DNA of 64,000 nucleotides from Dendrobium chrysotoxum (GCA_019925795.1 CM034307.1:15149197-15213196); one strand, 5' to 3'. Numbered from the stretch's first letter, positions 46,651-58,748 are shown. A program made the numbers and translations. Notes: generated by a model not told the origin, from the letters alone.

Positions 46651-48280
46651 TGATAAGTGTAAATAATGTTATATTTTACGTGTTAATGTATTAGGGAAAA
46701 TGAGTTATTTCAGTTGTGTTTGTGTAGGAAAATACAGGAAATAGGTAAAATTTTTAAGTATGATATGGCACTGTGGCATCGAGCATAATACTATCATGAC
46801 GCCATCATTGATACTGCTAGAGCTCCCAAATATGGACATGACATTGCTCAGTCTCTGTTTGATAGTGCCTCAAGATCATAGGAGTCAGCACAGCAAAGCC
46901 TAGCCAATTATCCCAGCATTGTAGAATTTGAGGAGTTAATGCTGCAAAGCCCAATCTCAATTTACACAGCACGGCGATGCCAAATTCCAGTGTAGCTAAG
47001 TCAAGGGAGTGTTCATCATAGCACTCAACCATCAACAATGTTGTAGTGCTACCATTATAACTATTCAGGCCAAGATCCTCTAGTGAAGTGACATACTGAT
47101 TCATTAAATAGCGAGACCATATCAGCATGGGCCACAACATTAGTTTATTTTATGGGCATGGCGGTACAAATGTATTAATTGCTGTGGTGCCAATTTTTTT
47201 TGTTTTTCTATAAATAATCTATTTGTAATATTTGTAGAGGAGTTCAATCACTTATTTAATATCAGTGTTTATATTGCTTCTCTGATTTTTCTTAGGAGTG
47301 TCAACTAAGGGAATTCAGATAAGTACTAGATATATTCCATTAAAGTGATTGTGAAGCAATATTGTAAGTTCAAGGAGGAGTGTAGAGGAGATTATTGAAC
47401 CCATCCAACAATATCTTTCTTCTATACTTTCTTTCTTTTGTGTAATTAATGAAAATGAATATGCTTCACTTATTCTTCATGTCTGGATAAATTTTATACT
47501 TTTAGATTGATAGTTAAATGAAATATGGAATAGCAATGAGTTCTCTTCATCTATATTTTTATGATGTTTTCAAAATACCAGGTCCTAATTTAATACACAT
47601 AGTGGCCATATGTGTAGTTAATATCAGGTGTAATGTGGAGTCTAGGAATAGAAAAATAGGCATAACCAGGTATATTGGATTGGTATGATGCAAGCATAAG
47701 CATAGTGCTTTTCTTGTATCAAATTTATAAAAATGAATTATCATGTGTGGATTTTAACAGTCCATGGTTTACTTACTCTTGTAAGATTTTTATAGGTTGA
47801 CATACTATAGGAGTTTAGAGTGGTATTGAAGTTGGAAGAGTTTAATCTATCCTTTATCTCTTCACACTTGACTGAGTGGTTGATGATGCATATGCTTTGA
47901 ATAGAATCAATAAAAAAGATAATTATTAGGAAACATTATATTTACATTCCATTAATCCAAAATAATTTATCCAAATAATATTTATTAAATTTTTTTTTAT
48001 TTTAAATTAAGTGATTGAATCTCCACCAAAACTTATTTTAATTGAGTAGGATAATTATTATAGCTTAAGTAGATAATATTATTATTTACAAGTAAATATT
48101 CTTCCTCATGGGATCGATAGTCTACTTTATCACTATACTACTTAATTCAGTATGTATACTTGCATATATTATGTGAGATTTTTATAATTTTATATCAAAG
48201 AAAATCTAAGCATTATTTTGGAATTGATAGAGCCCTAAATCAGTTTCATAATTCTTTAGGTTACACCACCACCCCCACCA
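46651..48280 (+). repeat. Gyp-2 3' LTR
   Basis: About 1.63 kb, starts TGATAAGTGTAAATAATG and ends ACCCCCACCA. Aligns in inverse orientation with the Gyp-1 3' LTR. It directly abuts 48281-48675, a piece of Gyp-1 LTR in the opposite orientation. Confidence 0.8.
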
Positions 48281-48675
48281 CTTCACTGACAAATTATATC
48301 CTTGGGAAGTTATAACTACTATATCGTGACGCTGCTGACTTTCAGACACTGTGGTGTCAGAAGGGTAATTTGGGCACGGAGGCATTATGCATTATGAAGT
48401 AGCAATACTAGACAACAGAGAACTCGATGCCGGGAAGTTGATATTTAACCACTATGGTGATGCTTGACAGATAAGTCTGTGTTGTAATGTTGATATTTTG
48501 GAGCTTCGATGGTGTCTTTGATGGTGCTACAACGTTATTTGTTCTAACATTGCTGTATTATATGAAACTTAGAATTTTATTCCTTCAATACATTTTTTTC
48601 TGCATAAAACTACTAAAATAAAACTTTTTCACTAAAAATATAACACATTAAATAATACATTATTTACCTTTATAT
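48281..48675 (-). repeat. Gyp-1 5' LTR, piece 4 (5' end of element)
   Basis: Aligns with about 6735-7119 of the 3' LTR. The end near 48675 corresponds to the LTR start, slightly altered. CCTAC follows as target duplicate. Confidence 0.75.
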
Positions 48676-48689
48676 CCTACTAAGCCTAA

Positions 48690-48715
48690 GAGGCTCCATG
48701 TAATGAGATATCAAT
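48690..48715 (+). repeat. Right copy of 26-bp target-site duplication
   Basis: Matches 5381-5406 with 23 of 26 bases identical; all three differences are transitions. Between the two copies lie an L1 fragment and every element nested in it. Confidence 0.75.
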
Positions 48716-48946
48716 ATTATTTTAATCCCTAGATTTTGCATTAGGGTTTGAGAATTAACTTTGTAGAATTCTAGTTGTCATGCTCTGGCGATATTTTGGT
48801 GATCTAGGGTTTCCTCCTTCATTCTCCATTTCCTTCCTTTTGGATTCATTTGTTATTGATTTTGTTTTGTTTTTCTTCTTTTACAAGTTCGTTGTTCGTT
48901 TGGTGTCTTATTTTGATTGTTGTTTCTTTTTTTCAGGCTTTGGGTG

Positions 48947-50440
48947 ATGACGACACCGTTATCTTTAATGCCCTCTTCTTCCTTATTTCCTAATGGCAAG
49001 TCTCATTCTTCCAAAGATGTTTTGGCTGGTTCTTCATCTTCTGCTTCTAAACTGTAATTTGTTCATACATCCTTTAAAGGGTGTCTGGCGCTGATGTTTG
49101 TTGACTCTGTTGTTTCTCAACTGGCTGACCCCTTTATGTTAACTTTGGTTGGTTGGGAAATTTATGTTGTGGCATCCCAATCTCGATGTCATTTTAAAGG
49201 TTTTTGTGAGTCTGAAGCTTTCTGGATTGTTTCACATTGCTTTATTGGATCAGAGACATACTGTGATCCAGCTCTCTAATGATCTTGATTACAGTCATAT
49301 ATTCTCTAGAAGATCTTATTATATCCAAGCTTGTCAGATGCATTTGCTTAAATGGACCCCAAATTATGATGTTCATGAGGAGTTCCTATTGCTCCTATGT
49401 GGATTTCCTTCCTGAACTTGAGACTTCATTTCTTTAATTCTCAGGTTTTGTTTGGTCTTGCTTCGATTTTTGGTAGGCCACTGCAGAAAGATCAGGCTAA
49501 TTCCTCGCTCTCTCATCCATCGGTGGCTCATGTTTTAGTCGAGTTTGATGTGTCCAAGAAACATCCTAATGAGATTTGGCTGGGGTCAGAATTAAATGGC
49601 TATTTCCAAAAAGTTGATTTTGAAAATTTTCCTAATTTCTGTTCTCATTGTAAAATACATGGCCATGGTTTAAATGAGTGTTACAGGTTGCATCGCCATC
49701 TTCGTAAGGAGAAGGATTCTTCCAAACCATCATAAGAAAATACTATTGTGGATCCATTGTCATCTAAGGATAATAAGAATCCTTCTCTTAGAGTGGATGA
49801 GGAAGCCATGACACAGTAGTAGCTCATTACCGAGGGGCTATTACATGAATCTACCATTAATAGTGGACTGCTCCCTAGCTGTGCCGAGGATCCTAATATT
49901 GCTCAGGGAGTCACTAATAACTCGATTTCTCCTTTAGCTAGTGTTCTTCAAAATATGGATGAGCAAATGTTGGCTATCACTTCTAATCAAAATATTGCTT
50001 CTTCACATCCTAGTATTCCTTATGTTATTAATAAAAAGTTGCCTGATATGAATTTTAGGATGGATCACAATAATTATACTAATATTTTGGCATCACAACC
50101 TACTATGAATGAGCAGGATGACAGGCATCTTACTTTGGAAGAAGGAGAATTGGATAAGGCTGAAACTGGAATAACGAGAAAGGAGGATGTGGAACATTCT
50201 TTCATAGATGGTGAGTTACCTCAGGAGGTAAGACAGGCGGGTATGCACAATGTAAGTAAGCATTCTACAAATGCTCATCATCATGGTATGGCCATTACTG
50301 ATTTGGAAGACATGAATATAGTGGCTAAATGTTTTGCTAAAGATGATATTGACACTAGTTATACTAAAATTCAAAATAGGAAGAGTAGGAAAATCAAGAG
50401 TATCATTTTACAATCCCCTAGATCCACGTTCGCAAACTAG
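48947..50440 (+). pseudogene. L1-d ORF1, DUF4283-like / zinc knuckle, broken
   Basis: ATG at 48947 (MTTPLSLMPSSSS). An early stop stands before FVHTSFKGCLALMF, and there are shifts near 49150 and 49390. The stretch 49397-49735 is open: WISFLNLRLHFF, FGLASIFGRPLQ, and the only complete knuckle among the four L1 copies, CSHCKIHGHGLNEC (C-x2-C-x4-H-x4-C) at about 49640-49682. The acidic tail at 49955-50440 is open. The stop at 50438 is 16 bases before the ORF2 ATG. Confidence 0.85.
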
Positions 50441-50456
50441 TCACTAATCTTTTTCT

Positions 50457-53400
50457 ATGTTTAATACTATTATTTGGATTGTTAGGGGCATTGGTTACCC
50501 CTCCTCTAGGTTGAGGACTAAGAATTTGTGTCGTATTCACAATATTTCTATTCTTGTTCTTCTTGAACTGTTTATTACTTCTGCTAAGCTTCATTTTACT
50601 GCTAGATTCTTGGGTTTTAAGCATTCTGTTGCAAATTCCTCCAATAAGATATAGGTCTTTTTGAAGGACCCTATTCAGTTAGTTATTATTGGGGATTTTA
50701 CTCAAGTTCTTCATTATAATATTGGTTTTTTAAATTTGAATGGTTGTGCTTCCTTTGTGTATGCCGCCTCTTCTCGTAGTTATAGAAAAGTTTTGTGGGA
50801 GCAACTCACTAACTTTCACAGTATTTGTAATTTACCCTGGCTTGTTGGTGGTAATTTTAATACTATTTCTAACCCCTCTGAGCATATTGGGGGAGTGACT
50901 CCTATTTTTCCACTCTATGGAGAATTTTAATAATATGATCATAGATTGTAACTTAGTGGACATTGGTTTCTCTTGTATCCTGGTTATTTATGGAAACGGT
51001 TGGATCATGTGCTTTTTAATGATAATTTGATTAGCTCTTTTAATTCCATTTTTATTGAACATCTTACCAGAACTCTCTCTGATCATTCTCTTATTTTAAT
51101 TAACCTTAAAATGAGGCATATGGGTCCTTTACCTCAATTTAGATTTTAAAACATGTGGTTACTTCACGATTCATTTTTGGATTTGGTTCTAGAAAATTAG
51201 CATGCCTCTCTGCATCAAGATAATTCCATTTTTGGCATGAAGAGATTATTGTTTAAATTGAAAAGGCTTAAGAAAAAAATGAACTAGTGGAATAGAAATG
51301 TTTTTAAAAATATTTTCTCCAATATTTTGAATGATGAAGATAAAGTGAATTATATTGAGCTTAAGTGTCAATTGTTTCCTACTGATGATAATTTTATTTT
51401 TCTTAGGGATGCTAAAGATTGCCTTTTAAATTACAAGCTCATGAGGAAGGTTTTTGGAAACAAAAAGCAGATATTAAGCATCTTGTTGAAGGTGACAATA
51501 ACACCAAATATTTTAATGCGATGGTCATAAGGAATCGCATTAAAAATTCCATTACTAAAATCACTCGTGAGGATGGCTCTATTACTGAGGATGGTGAGAA
51601 AATTGCTAATTTGGCAGTTCAGCATTTTCAAAATAATCTTAACAAAAGTTTTACTTCTCACCCGATTGATAAACCAGTGATTATCCCTAACCTCATCTCT
51701 TACCATGATAATGATAATCTCTCCAAAATCCCTTCTTTAGAGGAAATTAAGGAGATTGTACACAATATGAATGCTGATACTTTGGCTGGGCCGGATGGCT
51801 TTACCACTAATTTTTTCCAAAAAGTGTGGAATATTATTAATAAGGATCTTTATTTTGCTATTCTAGATTTTATTGTTGGTCACACAATTCTTAAATTTTT
51901 TACTTCTACTTCTATTGTTCTTATTCCTAAAAGCAATTCTATTAGTAACTGGAATGATTTTAGACCTATTAGTCTTTACACTTTCTTTAGTAAATTGATT
52001 TCTAAAATTCTTATGAGTCGTTTAACCACTCTCCTTCCTAAAATTATTTCTCCTTATCAAATGGGTTTTGTCAAGGGTCGGGCTATTTCTGATAATATCA
52101 TTTTAGCTCAAGAGTTTTGTCATGATCTGGATGTTAGAGTGAGAGGTGGCAACATCATTCTGAACTTGATATATCCAAGGCTTATGACAATATTGATTAG
52201 AATTTTCTTTGCAAGATTCTACTTTTATTTGGTTTTAATTCAGTTTTTATTAACCTCATCAGGAATTGCATTGAGGGATGTTATTTTTTGATTATTTTGA
52301 ATGGCAAAAGTTCTGGATTCTTTAAATCCTCTCAGGGCTTAAGATAGGGTGATCCCATCTCTCCTGCCCTTTTTGTTATTGCTACTGAGTATCTTTCTAG
52401 AGGGCTTGCCAATCTCTTTGCCAATCATCCTAGTCTCTATTATAGAACTTTGGGTGGTTTTCTGATTTCTCATTTATGCTTTACTGATGATTTCATAGTT
52501 TTTACTAATGCTTCTCTTAATAGAATTAACAAATTGATGGATTTTTTTTAGCAGTTTGAAAATGTGAGTGGTCTTTCTCTGAATAAGAATAAGAGTTATT
52601 TTATTGCTTCCAACAAAGTGCCTATTGACCGTATTTTGGCTATCAAAGGCCATACTGGATTTTTTCAAGGTCATCTTCCTATTAAGTATCTTGGGGTTCC
52701 TCTTTATAAAGGTTGGAAGAAAATGTTTCTTTTTGATGATTTGATTTCTTTTGTGCATAACAAGCTTTTCTCTTGGGATTTTAATTTTTTGAGTTTTGGG
52801 GGCAGACTTACTCTCATTGGAAGTGTTCTTTGTTCTTTTCCTGTTTATTCTTTCCAAACTCTTCAGCCTACTCTTGTTGTGTGTAATAAAATTGATATAC
52901 TTTTCAATAATTTTTTTTTTTGGAAAGGGACCAATATCACCTCTAAACTTCTCTGGTCTTCTTGGGACAAATGCTGTGGTGCTTTGGAAGAGGGGGATTT
53001 GGGTTGTAAGAGTATGTTTGATTTGGCTTATGCTTTTTCTTTTAAGTTGTGGTATTCTTTTCGTGCTAAGGTGAGCCCTTAGGCTAAGTTTATGTTTTCT
53101 AAGTATTGTGTGGGTAAGCATCTTTCTATTTGCTGTTATAATATGGGTGATTCTAAAGTGTAGCAGAGACTTTGCAATATTAAATGGGTTATTGAGCCTC
53201 ATATTTATTGGAGGCTTGGTTGTGGGAACATCTTCTTTTGTCAAGATCATTGGCTGGTTTCTTACTCTATTGATTCCATCATTAATTCCTCATCCATTTC
53301 AGAGGTTAAGGTTAATTATTTTATCACTGATAATTATTGGGATTATAATAAACTTGCTAATGTTATTCCTGATTCTATTATTCATCAAATTATGAACCTT

Positions 53401-54552
53401 CCCCTTAACACTGAATCTCAAGATTTAATTTTATGCAATTTGTCTAAAGATGGGGAGGTCAGATTAAAGGAGGCTTGGCATGCTTTCAGAGCTAAGAATG
53501 ATGTTACTAATATTTTATCTATGTTTTGGCATAAAAGTATTGCTTCCACTGTTGTTGTTTTCATATAGAGAATTTTGCATAAGTTTATTCCTACTGTTGA
53601 TAATTTACTTAAGAGAGGTTTTATCTTACCATCCAAGTGTCAATGCTGCTTTCATGTGGAGAATATGCATCAGGTCTTTCTTTTTGGTCCTATTGCTATT
53701 AAAACTTGGATTTATTTTGATGATATGTTTAGATTAAATTACTTTAATGCTAAATTGTCTATTCATACTTTGCTTAATTCTTGGTTTATTAAGTCTAAAT
53801 GTCACATCAAAAATCTTATCCCTTCTCTCATTTTATGGTATTTATGGTTGGATAGAAATAATTTTAGGTTTAATGGAATTGATATGAATCATCATAGGAT
53901 TATTAAGAGTGTGAAAGACAAGGTGTTGGGTCTTTTTTTTGCTAACTTGCTCACCATCAAGAATTTTAAGTATTATTATTTTGTGTCTTCTGATTTAGGT
54001 ATCTTATTGGAGGGTGGTATGCCCTCTACTGATACTAGGATTGTTTACTGGATCAAACCTCCTAATAACTCCTATAAGCTAAATGTGGATGGTGTTGTTA
54101 AAGGTTCCTATTCGGGTTGTGGTGGCTTGATTAGGGATAATTATGGGAATATCATTATGGATTTTGTTGGTCCTTTACACAATTATTTTGGGAGTTTTGC
54201 TGTGCTTTCTGCTATGCTTCATGGGATTAGATTATGCATTTCTTATGACATTACTAACTTTTGCATTGAAGTGGATGCTACTTTTAGTATACTTTGCTTA
54301 AACAATGTCAATGAAGCTGCTTATAACCCGGATCATTTTTATCTGGTTAGGGATATTAAGCAATTGCTATTTTTTGTTAATTACTCTCTCTCTCATGTGT
54401 ATACGGAGGGGAATTTTTGTGCTGATTGGCTTGCCAATTTGGCGAGTAATGTGAAACATTTTATTGATTTTACTGCTTTTAACTTACCTGTGCCTCTTAA
54501 AGGTCTTTTATGATTAGAAAAAATTGATATTCCCTATGTTAGAACTTTGTAG
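50457..54552 (+). pseudogene. L1-d ORF2, endonuclease-RT-RNase H, broken
   Basis: ATG at 50457, then IIWIVRGIGYPSSRLR. The endonuclease has LVGGNFNTISNPS, so the catalytic Asp of GGDFN is Asn. The longest open part, 51419-52291, covers the RT start: AGPDGFTT, NDFRPISLYTFF, QMGFVKGRAISDN. It ends out of frame at KAYDNID. TAG at 52345-52347 replaces Gln of RQGDP. The box at 52480-52491 is FTDD (both Asp kept). LPIKYLGVPLYKG follows. RNase H (54050-54510) keeps LNVDG and IEVDA but has Val at 54202-54204 for Glu. A CGA-to-TGA type stop at 54511 cuts the last 13 codons. Confidence 0.87.
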
Positions 54553-55100
54553 TTTGTCTAGTTGGAGTGGGGTTTGGTATTCCCTAGTTATTGTTCTAAC
54601 GGGGTTCCCCTATCTGTTATTTCAGCTTTGTCTTTATCATGCTTACCCTTTCTCACCTACTCTTAGGCTGCTGGGTGTCGGTAAGGTCCTTTGTATGGTG
54701 ATTCCTGCTACCCTATGGTTGGGCAATTCTAGGGCTGTGCTGGTGGCTAGTTTTTTGCCTTATTTTGCTAGGTATTCCTATGACCTATGGTTGGGCAGGT
54801 TTGGGGCGTTGATGGTGGTTTTTATTTGGACCTATTCTGCTATGAATTACTCCAATTTTTACTGGTTTGGTTTCTGTGGTTGTACCTTGTGCTTCCTATT
54901 GGGTTTGGCTCATATGGTTACTACTTTTTCCTTAGCTTGGTTCCTATGTGTTACCTTGTGGCTGGGTTTAGGTTGGAGTGGCATCTAGATTGTGTTTTGG
55001 CTCACTCTTATGGCTATTATATTAAAATTTCTTAGATTGTTCCTGTTTGGTTCATGCCAGTTTTACTATTATGTTATCCTTAGGTTTTTACCTCTCAGTT
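54553..55100 (+). other. L1-d 3' UTR (partial)
   Basis: T-rich sequence of the same character as the L1-b 3' UTR. The conserved 3' terminal block and poly(A) were not found. Hydrophobic open frames (54524-54988) are taken as compositional. Confidence 0.5.
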
Positions 55101-55810
55101 CTGCTCTATTCCTCATTACCTCCCCTGATTCCAATCCACTCCATATGGTATTTAAAATTTATTGGAAGTGGTCTTTGGTCATGATTAAGTTGAGTCATGA
55201 AGAGTTATTCAAATACTTATTTTTAGGGGTTTTAGGTTTAAGTTTAACCAAGGTCAACCACAATCCACAAAAGTTCAATATGATCTATGCATAGTCATGA
55301 ATGATTGTTCAATATATAGATAGAAATTTATGTATTGTATTGGGTTATTTAATATGATTTATGCATATGAAGAGTTTATGCTAAAAAGGATCCATTGGTA
55401 TAACTAGGTCAACCTGAGTCAACCTTGGTCCACCATGGACCGAAATTGATTTACATCAAAGCAATGATGATTGTGAACATGTGTAATAAGTTTCCAAAGA
55501 ATCCCAAGGTGATTTATGTCAAGATGCCTTGTTTAGTAGCATGGACTAAAAACATTTGAAAGGTTTACATGCTTAGGATAAACTTTAAGTTTTCAGGTTT
55601 AGAATGATATGGATGCCTCGAAAATTGTTAGGTAGATTCTAGAGACATACCTAGTCAAAATATAAATGATCAAACACCATTTTAGGGACTGTACTAGGAT
55701 TTTGAATCAATGAAAATTTTTCTGAAAATGGGATTTGATTTAGGATTGAATTTATGATTAATTTATGAGTGCTTGGGGGAAGATAAATGACTTTGAAATA
55801 CTTAAACTAA
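55101..55810. other. Unassigned sequence between L1-d and Cop-2
   Basis: About 700 bases with no protein motif. GTCAACC-type words occur repeatedly (about 55250-55262 and 55406-55440), contain the TTGAC core of W-boxes, and are common in some plant LTRs; an eroded repeat is possible. ACTAA at 55806-55810 would be the 5-bp target flank of Cop-2. Confidence 0.4.
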
Positions 55811-57794
55811 TGACATAAAAGTTCGAGATGTGCCGAGAGGGGGGGGGGGTGAATTGGTACTTTAAAAATAATCCTAAAAAGGAGAACTAACTTTTTGTAG
55901 ATTTTTCGAACTTCTGAAATAAGCAATTTAATTTCACAATGTGAAAACTAACAAATTAACTATGATTTTTAGCAAGTAGTTATAACTAGAAATTAAATGC
56001 AAAAAGTTAAATGTTGAAAAGGAAAAAAGCACACCAGATTTCTATAATGGTTCGGTCAACCTTGACCTATGTCCACTCCCTGAAGACCTCCACTCTGAGT
56101 ATTACACTAACATTAAGTGACTCTCCTTTTGCTCTCTCAATAAGGTGGAGAATCCTTTACAAACTCTCCTCCACTTACCCGGTGTGGCAGGCGACCAAAG
56201 CTCTTTTCACAGGAAGAGAACCTTAACTCCTTTTTCTCCCTCCTGGAGAAGGCAGAGAACGTTGACTCCTTTTTCTCCCTCTTGGAGAAGGTAGAGAAAC
56301 GTGACTCCTTTTTCTCCCTCTTAAAGAAGGTAGAGAATCTCGAATCCTTTTTCTCCCTTATATTGAAAGCAGAGAACCTTGTGGACTGGACTAAGAAGCC
56401 TCTCTCCTTAGAGAGCTCCCAAAAGACTCACCAAGGTCACACGAGGAGCAAGCATGCAGCTAGCCCAGAGAAACTGTGTGATCCGCTCACACTACTTCTC
56501 CCTCATGCTCAAGCTCACCTTCTCCTTCCTCTCACATACCTTTATTTTCTACTCAAAAGCTCCCCCTCAGAGTTCCTTCTTCAGTCAAATTCTTCTCTCT
56601 CTACATTTGATGAAAAACTTAAAACATAGTTTTTATAATAGGCTTAAAGAAACCCTAAAAATTTAAGTTAGCCGTCATTATTCGTATAGTATGATCCAAG
56701 ATCATACAGTATGATCCAAGATTGTACAATACAATCAGTTCAAACTAATCCTATTTGGTATGATGTAAATAGTTATTTAAACGAACTATTCAAATTTTAT
56801 GAATACATCGTGCAGTATGATCCAGAGATCATCCAATATGATATGTTTAACTTCCTCTATTTGTACGGGATGATTTCTAGGAGTACTAAAAGTCATATCT
56901 ATCACTCATCTCGTACTGTTCTCATCGTACAGTATGGTTATTTTTTTTTAGAGAAATCATCCAGTACGATAGGAATATTATACAGTAGGATTTGTTCAAA
57001 AATTGTAGCTTCATTTAGTACTATCTTCAGGATAACCAAAATCATCTCTGCCAGTTATTTGGTACGATCGACATCGTATAGTATGATAAGTTCAAAAATT
57101 ATGGTTTCATTTGGTATGATCTCTGACATGACCAGATTTCATCTTATCTGTCATCTGGTACGATCGACATTGTAAAGTACAATCGACTATCATTAATTAA
57201 ACCATGATTGATTGACTAATCATGAGGGTTAATTTTAGCAAGATTTTAAATTTTCATACAGTATAATTGACATCGTACAGTATAATTAGTTCAAAAATTA
57301 ATTTTTAAAATCCTACTTAAATTATTCTGGTTGCTAGGGTTTTGAGATCGAAAACAAATCCTACATAATGATGACGATCGTATTATATGATTAGTTCATA
57401 GAAACTAATTTTTTCAATTAGCCGTTAAGCCTATTTTTGGATAACAGATAATATAGTATGATTTTTAATCATACTCTATGATTTGTTAAAAAAATTTACT
57501 TTTAAAAAAATTCTATCCCTCTGTATGTGTGCATGGTCACCCAATTTACATACACTCTTATATGACCAAACTCTAGAAATGGAAAACAAAGAAAATAAAA
57601 ATTACAGACTCCTTTTAAATCCTCTTCTACCCAATTTTTAGTCTTTAGCAGTCTTGAGCGGTGTATATTTTACCTGAAATGTTAGTGCTCATAGACAAAA
57701 ATAACATCTAAAATATTTAAGGAAGAATGTAATAATTCAATCAATATTATTTGTCATCATCAAAATTACATACTAGGGATCCTGGATTGCAACA
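55811..57794 (-). repeat. Cop-2 3' LTR, divergent subfamily
   Basis: About 1.98 kb. On the minus strand it starts TGTTGCAATCC and ends near ACTTTTATGTCA. Shared plan with the other LTRs: motif array (about 56690-57490, here ATCGTACAGTATGAT-like), about five units of roughly 39 bases (56215-56385, CTCCTTTTTCTCCCTC), and an end with CACCCCCCCCCTCTCGG. Confidence 0.78.
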
Positions 57795-57808
57795 ATCTCC
57801 CCCTTTTT
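57795..57808 (-). other. Cop-2 polypurine tract
   Basis: Minus strand AAAAAGGGGGAGAT directly before the LTR start. Confidence 0.8.
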
Positions 57809-58087
57809 AATAATATCAAATAATGTTAGTTGATAGGAAAGATAAATATTTTTTCTTCCTAAGCTCCCTCTTACTAGAAGATGGGTTTTAAAAAAATTAA
57901 GGGTATTGCAAACTTTTTTTTTCATTTTTCAATAGACAAAAATAGAACAACAAATTTTATTAAAAACATCAAAACATACAATCAATAAAACATGTATTTT
58001 CTCCCCTTTTTGACATCACCAAAAAAAGGAGGTTCACAAAAATAAATATGGCAGGACAAGAAAAAGAAAAGATACAACAGACACAGA

Positions 58088-58748
58088 CTACTTGAAAAGT
58101 GGATCCTGATCCGGTGGTGGTGGTGGTGGGTAAAAAAACTGATGGATTGAGGTAAATTAATTATCTATCAAGGTAAATCTTTCGCCAAACCATCGCATAT
58201 CATCCACATGCTACTAGTGTTTTTGTTGGATATGATAGTCCAGTCAAGTTTTTAGTCGCTCAAGCTGCTGAACAATATCATCCTTAGGGCAGGCAAGGTA
58301 GGCAGGTGCAGGTGGTGGTATTGGTGGTGGTGGTGGAGGTTCTCCCGCAGGAGCAACTTCATCTTCTTCATCAAAATCCATCCTAGTATGCTCTTGCCCT
58401 CGATGAAATCGGATACGAAAAGAGGCATCCATATAGAAAATAGGGATATTATCAGGTTCAGCAGGAAAGGTCAGTTGGTATTTCTGGTGAAGGATATAAC
58501 CTATGATGTGTATTAAAGCTACATTTTATTTTCTACGGGTGTTTAGATGTCAAATATGAGTCATATTGTGAAAGTAATCAAGAATCATTTGAGCTTCATC
58601 GAATTGAGTATTTGACATTATAAGGTAAGTGATAATAGAAAGGAGTGGGGTCATATTAACCCGATCTCTAGCTTTGGGTATAATAGAGGTATAAAGTACA
58701 TGCTGGATTATACAAGCATTTTTATTTAAGGTTTGGAGTAGTTGGTAT
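58088..58748 (-). pseudogene. Cop-2 env-like gene, C-terminal part
   Basis: Minus-strand gene between pol (not in window) and the polypurine tract, the position of the env-like gene of SIRE elements. It reads CIIQHVLYTSIIPKARDR, then MTPLLSIITYLI, similar to Cop-3. An acidic and proline-rich part (58430-58244: DFDEEDEV, PPPPPPIPPPAP) follows. A stop at 58244 and others interrupt; the last in-frame segment ends with PPPPPPDQDPLFK at 58088. No membrane segment is obvious in what remains. The true function of such genes in plants is unsettled. Confidence 0.68.

Larger units (their letters stand above)
34903..48280 (+). mobile_element. Gyp-2: same gypsy family as Gyp-1, opposite strand, mostly deleted
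   Basis: A plus-strand LTR starts TGATAAGTGTAAATAATG at 34903. The 3' LTR is 46651-48280, preceded by 45848-46650 of 3' internal sequence. The 5-bp duplications CTTTA (34898-34902) and CTTCA (48281-48285) differ at one base, and the empty site reads GCTTTGCTGAC in the Gyp-1 3' LTR. Only about 150 bases of 5' LTR can be traced, split by RTE-c. The rest of the LTR, gag and pol are missing where L1-c now lies. Confidence 0.72.
5550..48675 (-). mobile_element. Gyp-1: Tat/Athila-like Ty3/gypsy element, deleted and repeatedly interrupted
   Basis: Minus-strand LTR element. The 3' LTR is 5550-7119, the polypurine tract 7120-7135, the internal region to 11228, the primer site 11229-11248, and the 5' LTR runs from 11249 to 48675 in four pieces. 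LTRs start TGATAAGTG and end near CCCCCATCA. The 5-bp target duplications are CTTAC (5545-5549) and CCTAC (48676-48680), one mismatch. The internal part holds a gag start and post-pol sequence but no protease, RT or integrase, so most of gag-pol is deleted. Three independent elements sit in its 5' LTR. Confidence 0.78.
48770..55100 (+). mobile_element. L1-d: L1-clade LINE close to L1-a and L1-b
   Basis: Plus strand. The leader contains GGTGATCTAGGGTTTCC as in L1-b; then ORF1, ORF2 with RNase H, and a T-rich 3' region. Both boundaries are estimates: I could not find the conserved 3' block or a target duplication, so the 3' end may be truncated. Confidence 0.82.
55811..58748 (-). mobile_element. 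Cop-2: 3' part of a SIRE-like Copia element
   Basis: Minus strand: env-like gene (58748-58088), polypurine tract (57808-57795) and 3' LTR (57794-55811). Cop-3 is inserted in the env-like gene, so the rest of Cop-2 would be beyond Cop-3 and Cop-4, outside the window. The LTR is a clearly different subfamily from Cop-1, 3 and 4. Confidence 0.78.

Noticed and set aside
52474..53250. 258-aa open frame on the minus strand
   Set aside because: Antisense to the L1-d RT/zinc-finger region, which has clear sense-strand homology; basic low-complexity translation without motifs.
56711..57175. 154-aa frame in the Cop-2 LTR, plus strand
   Set aside because: Antisense to the LTR and made from the repeated palindrome words (Ile/Ser/Tyr-rich).
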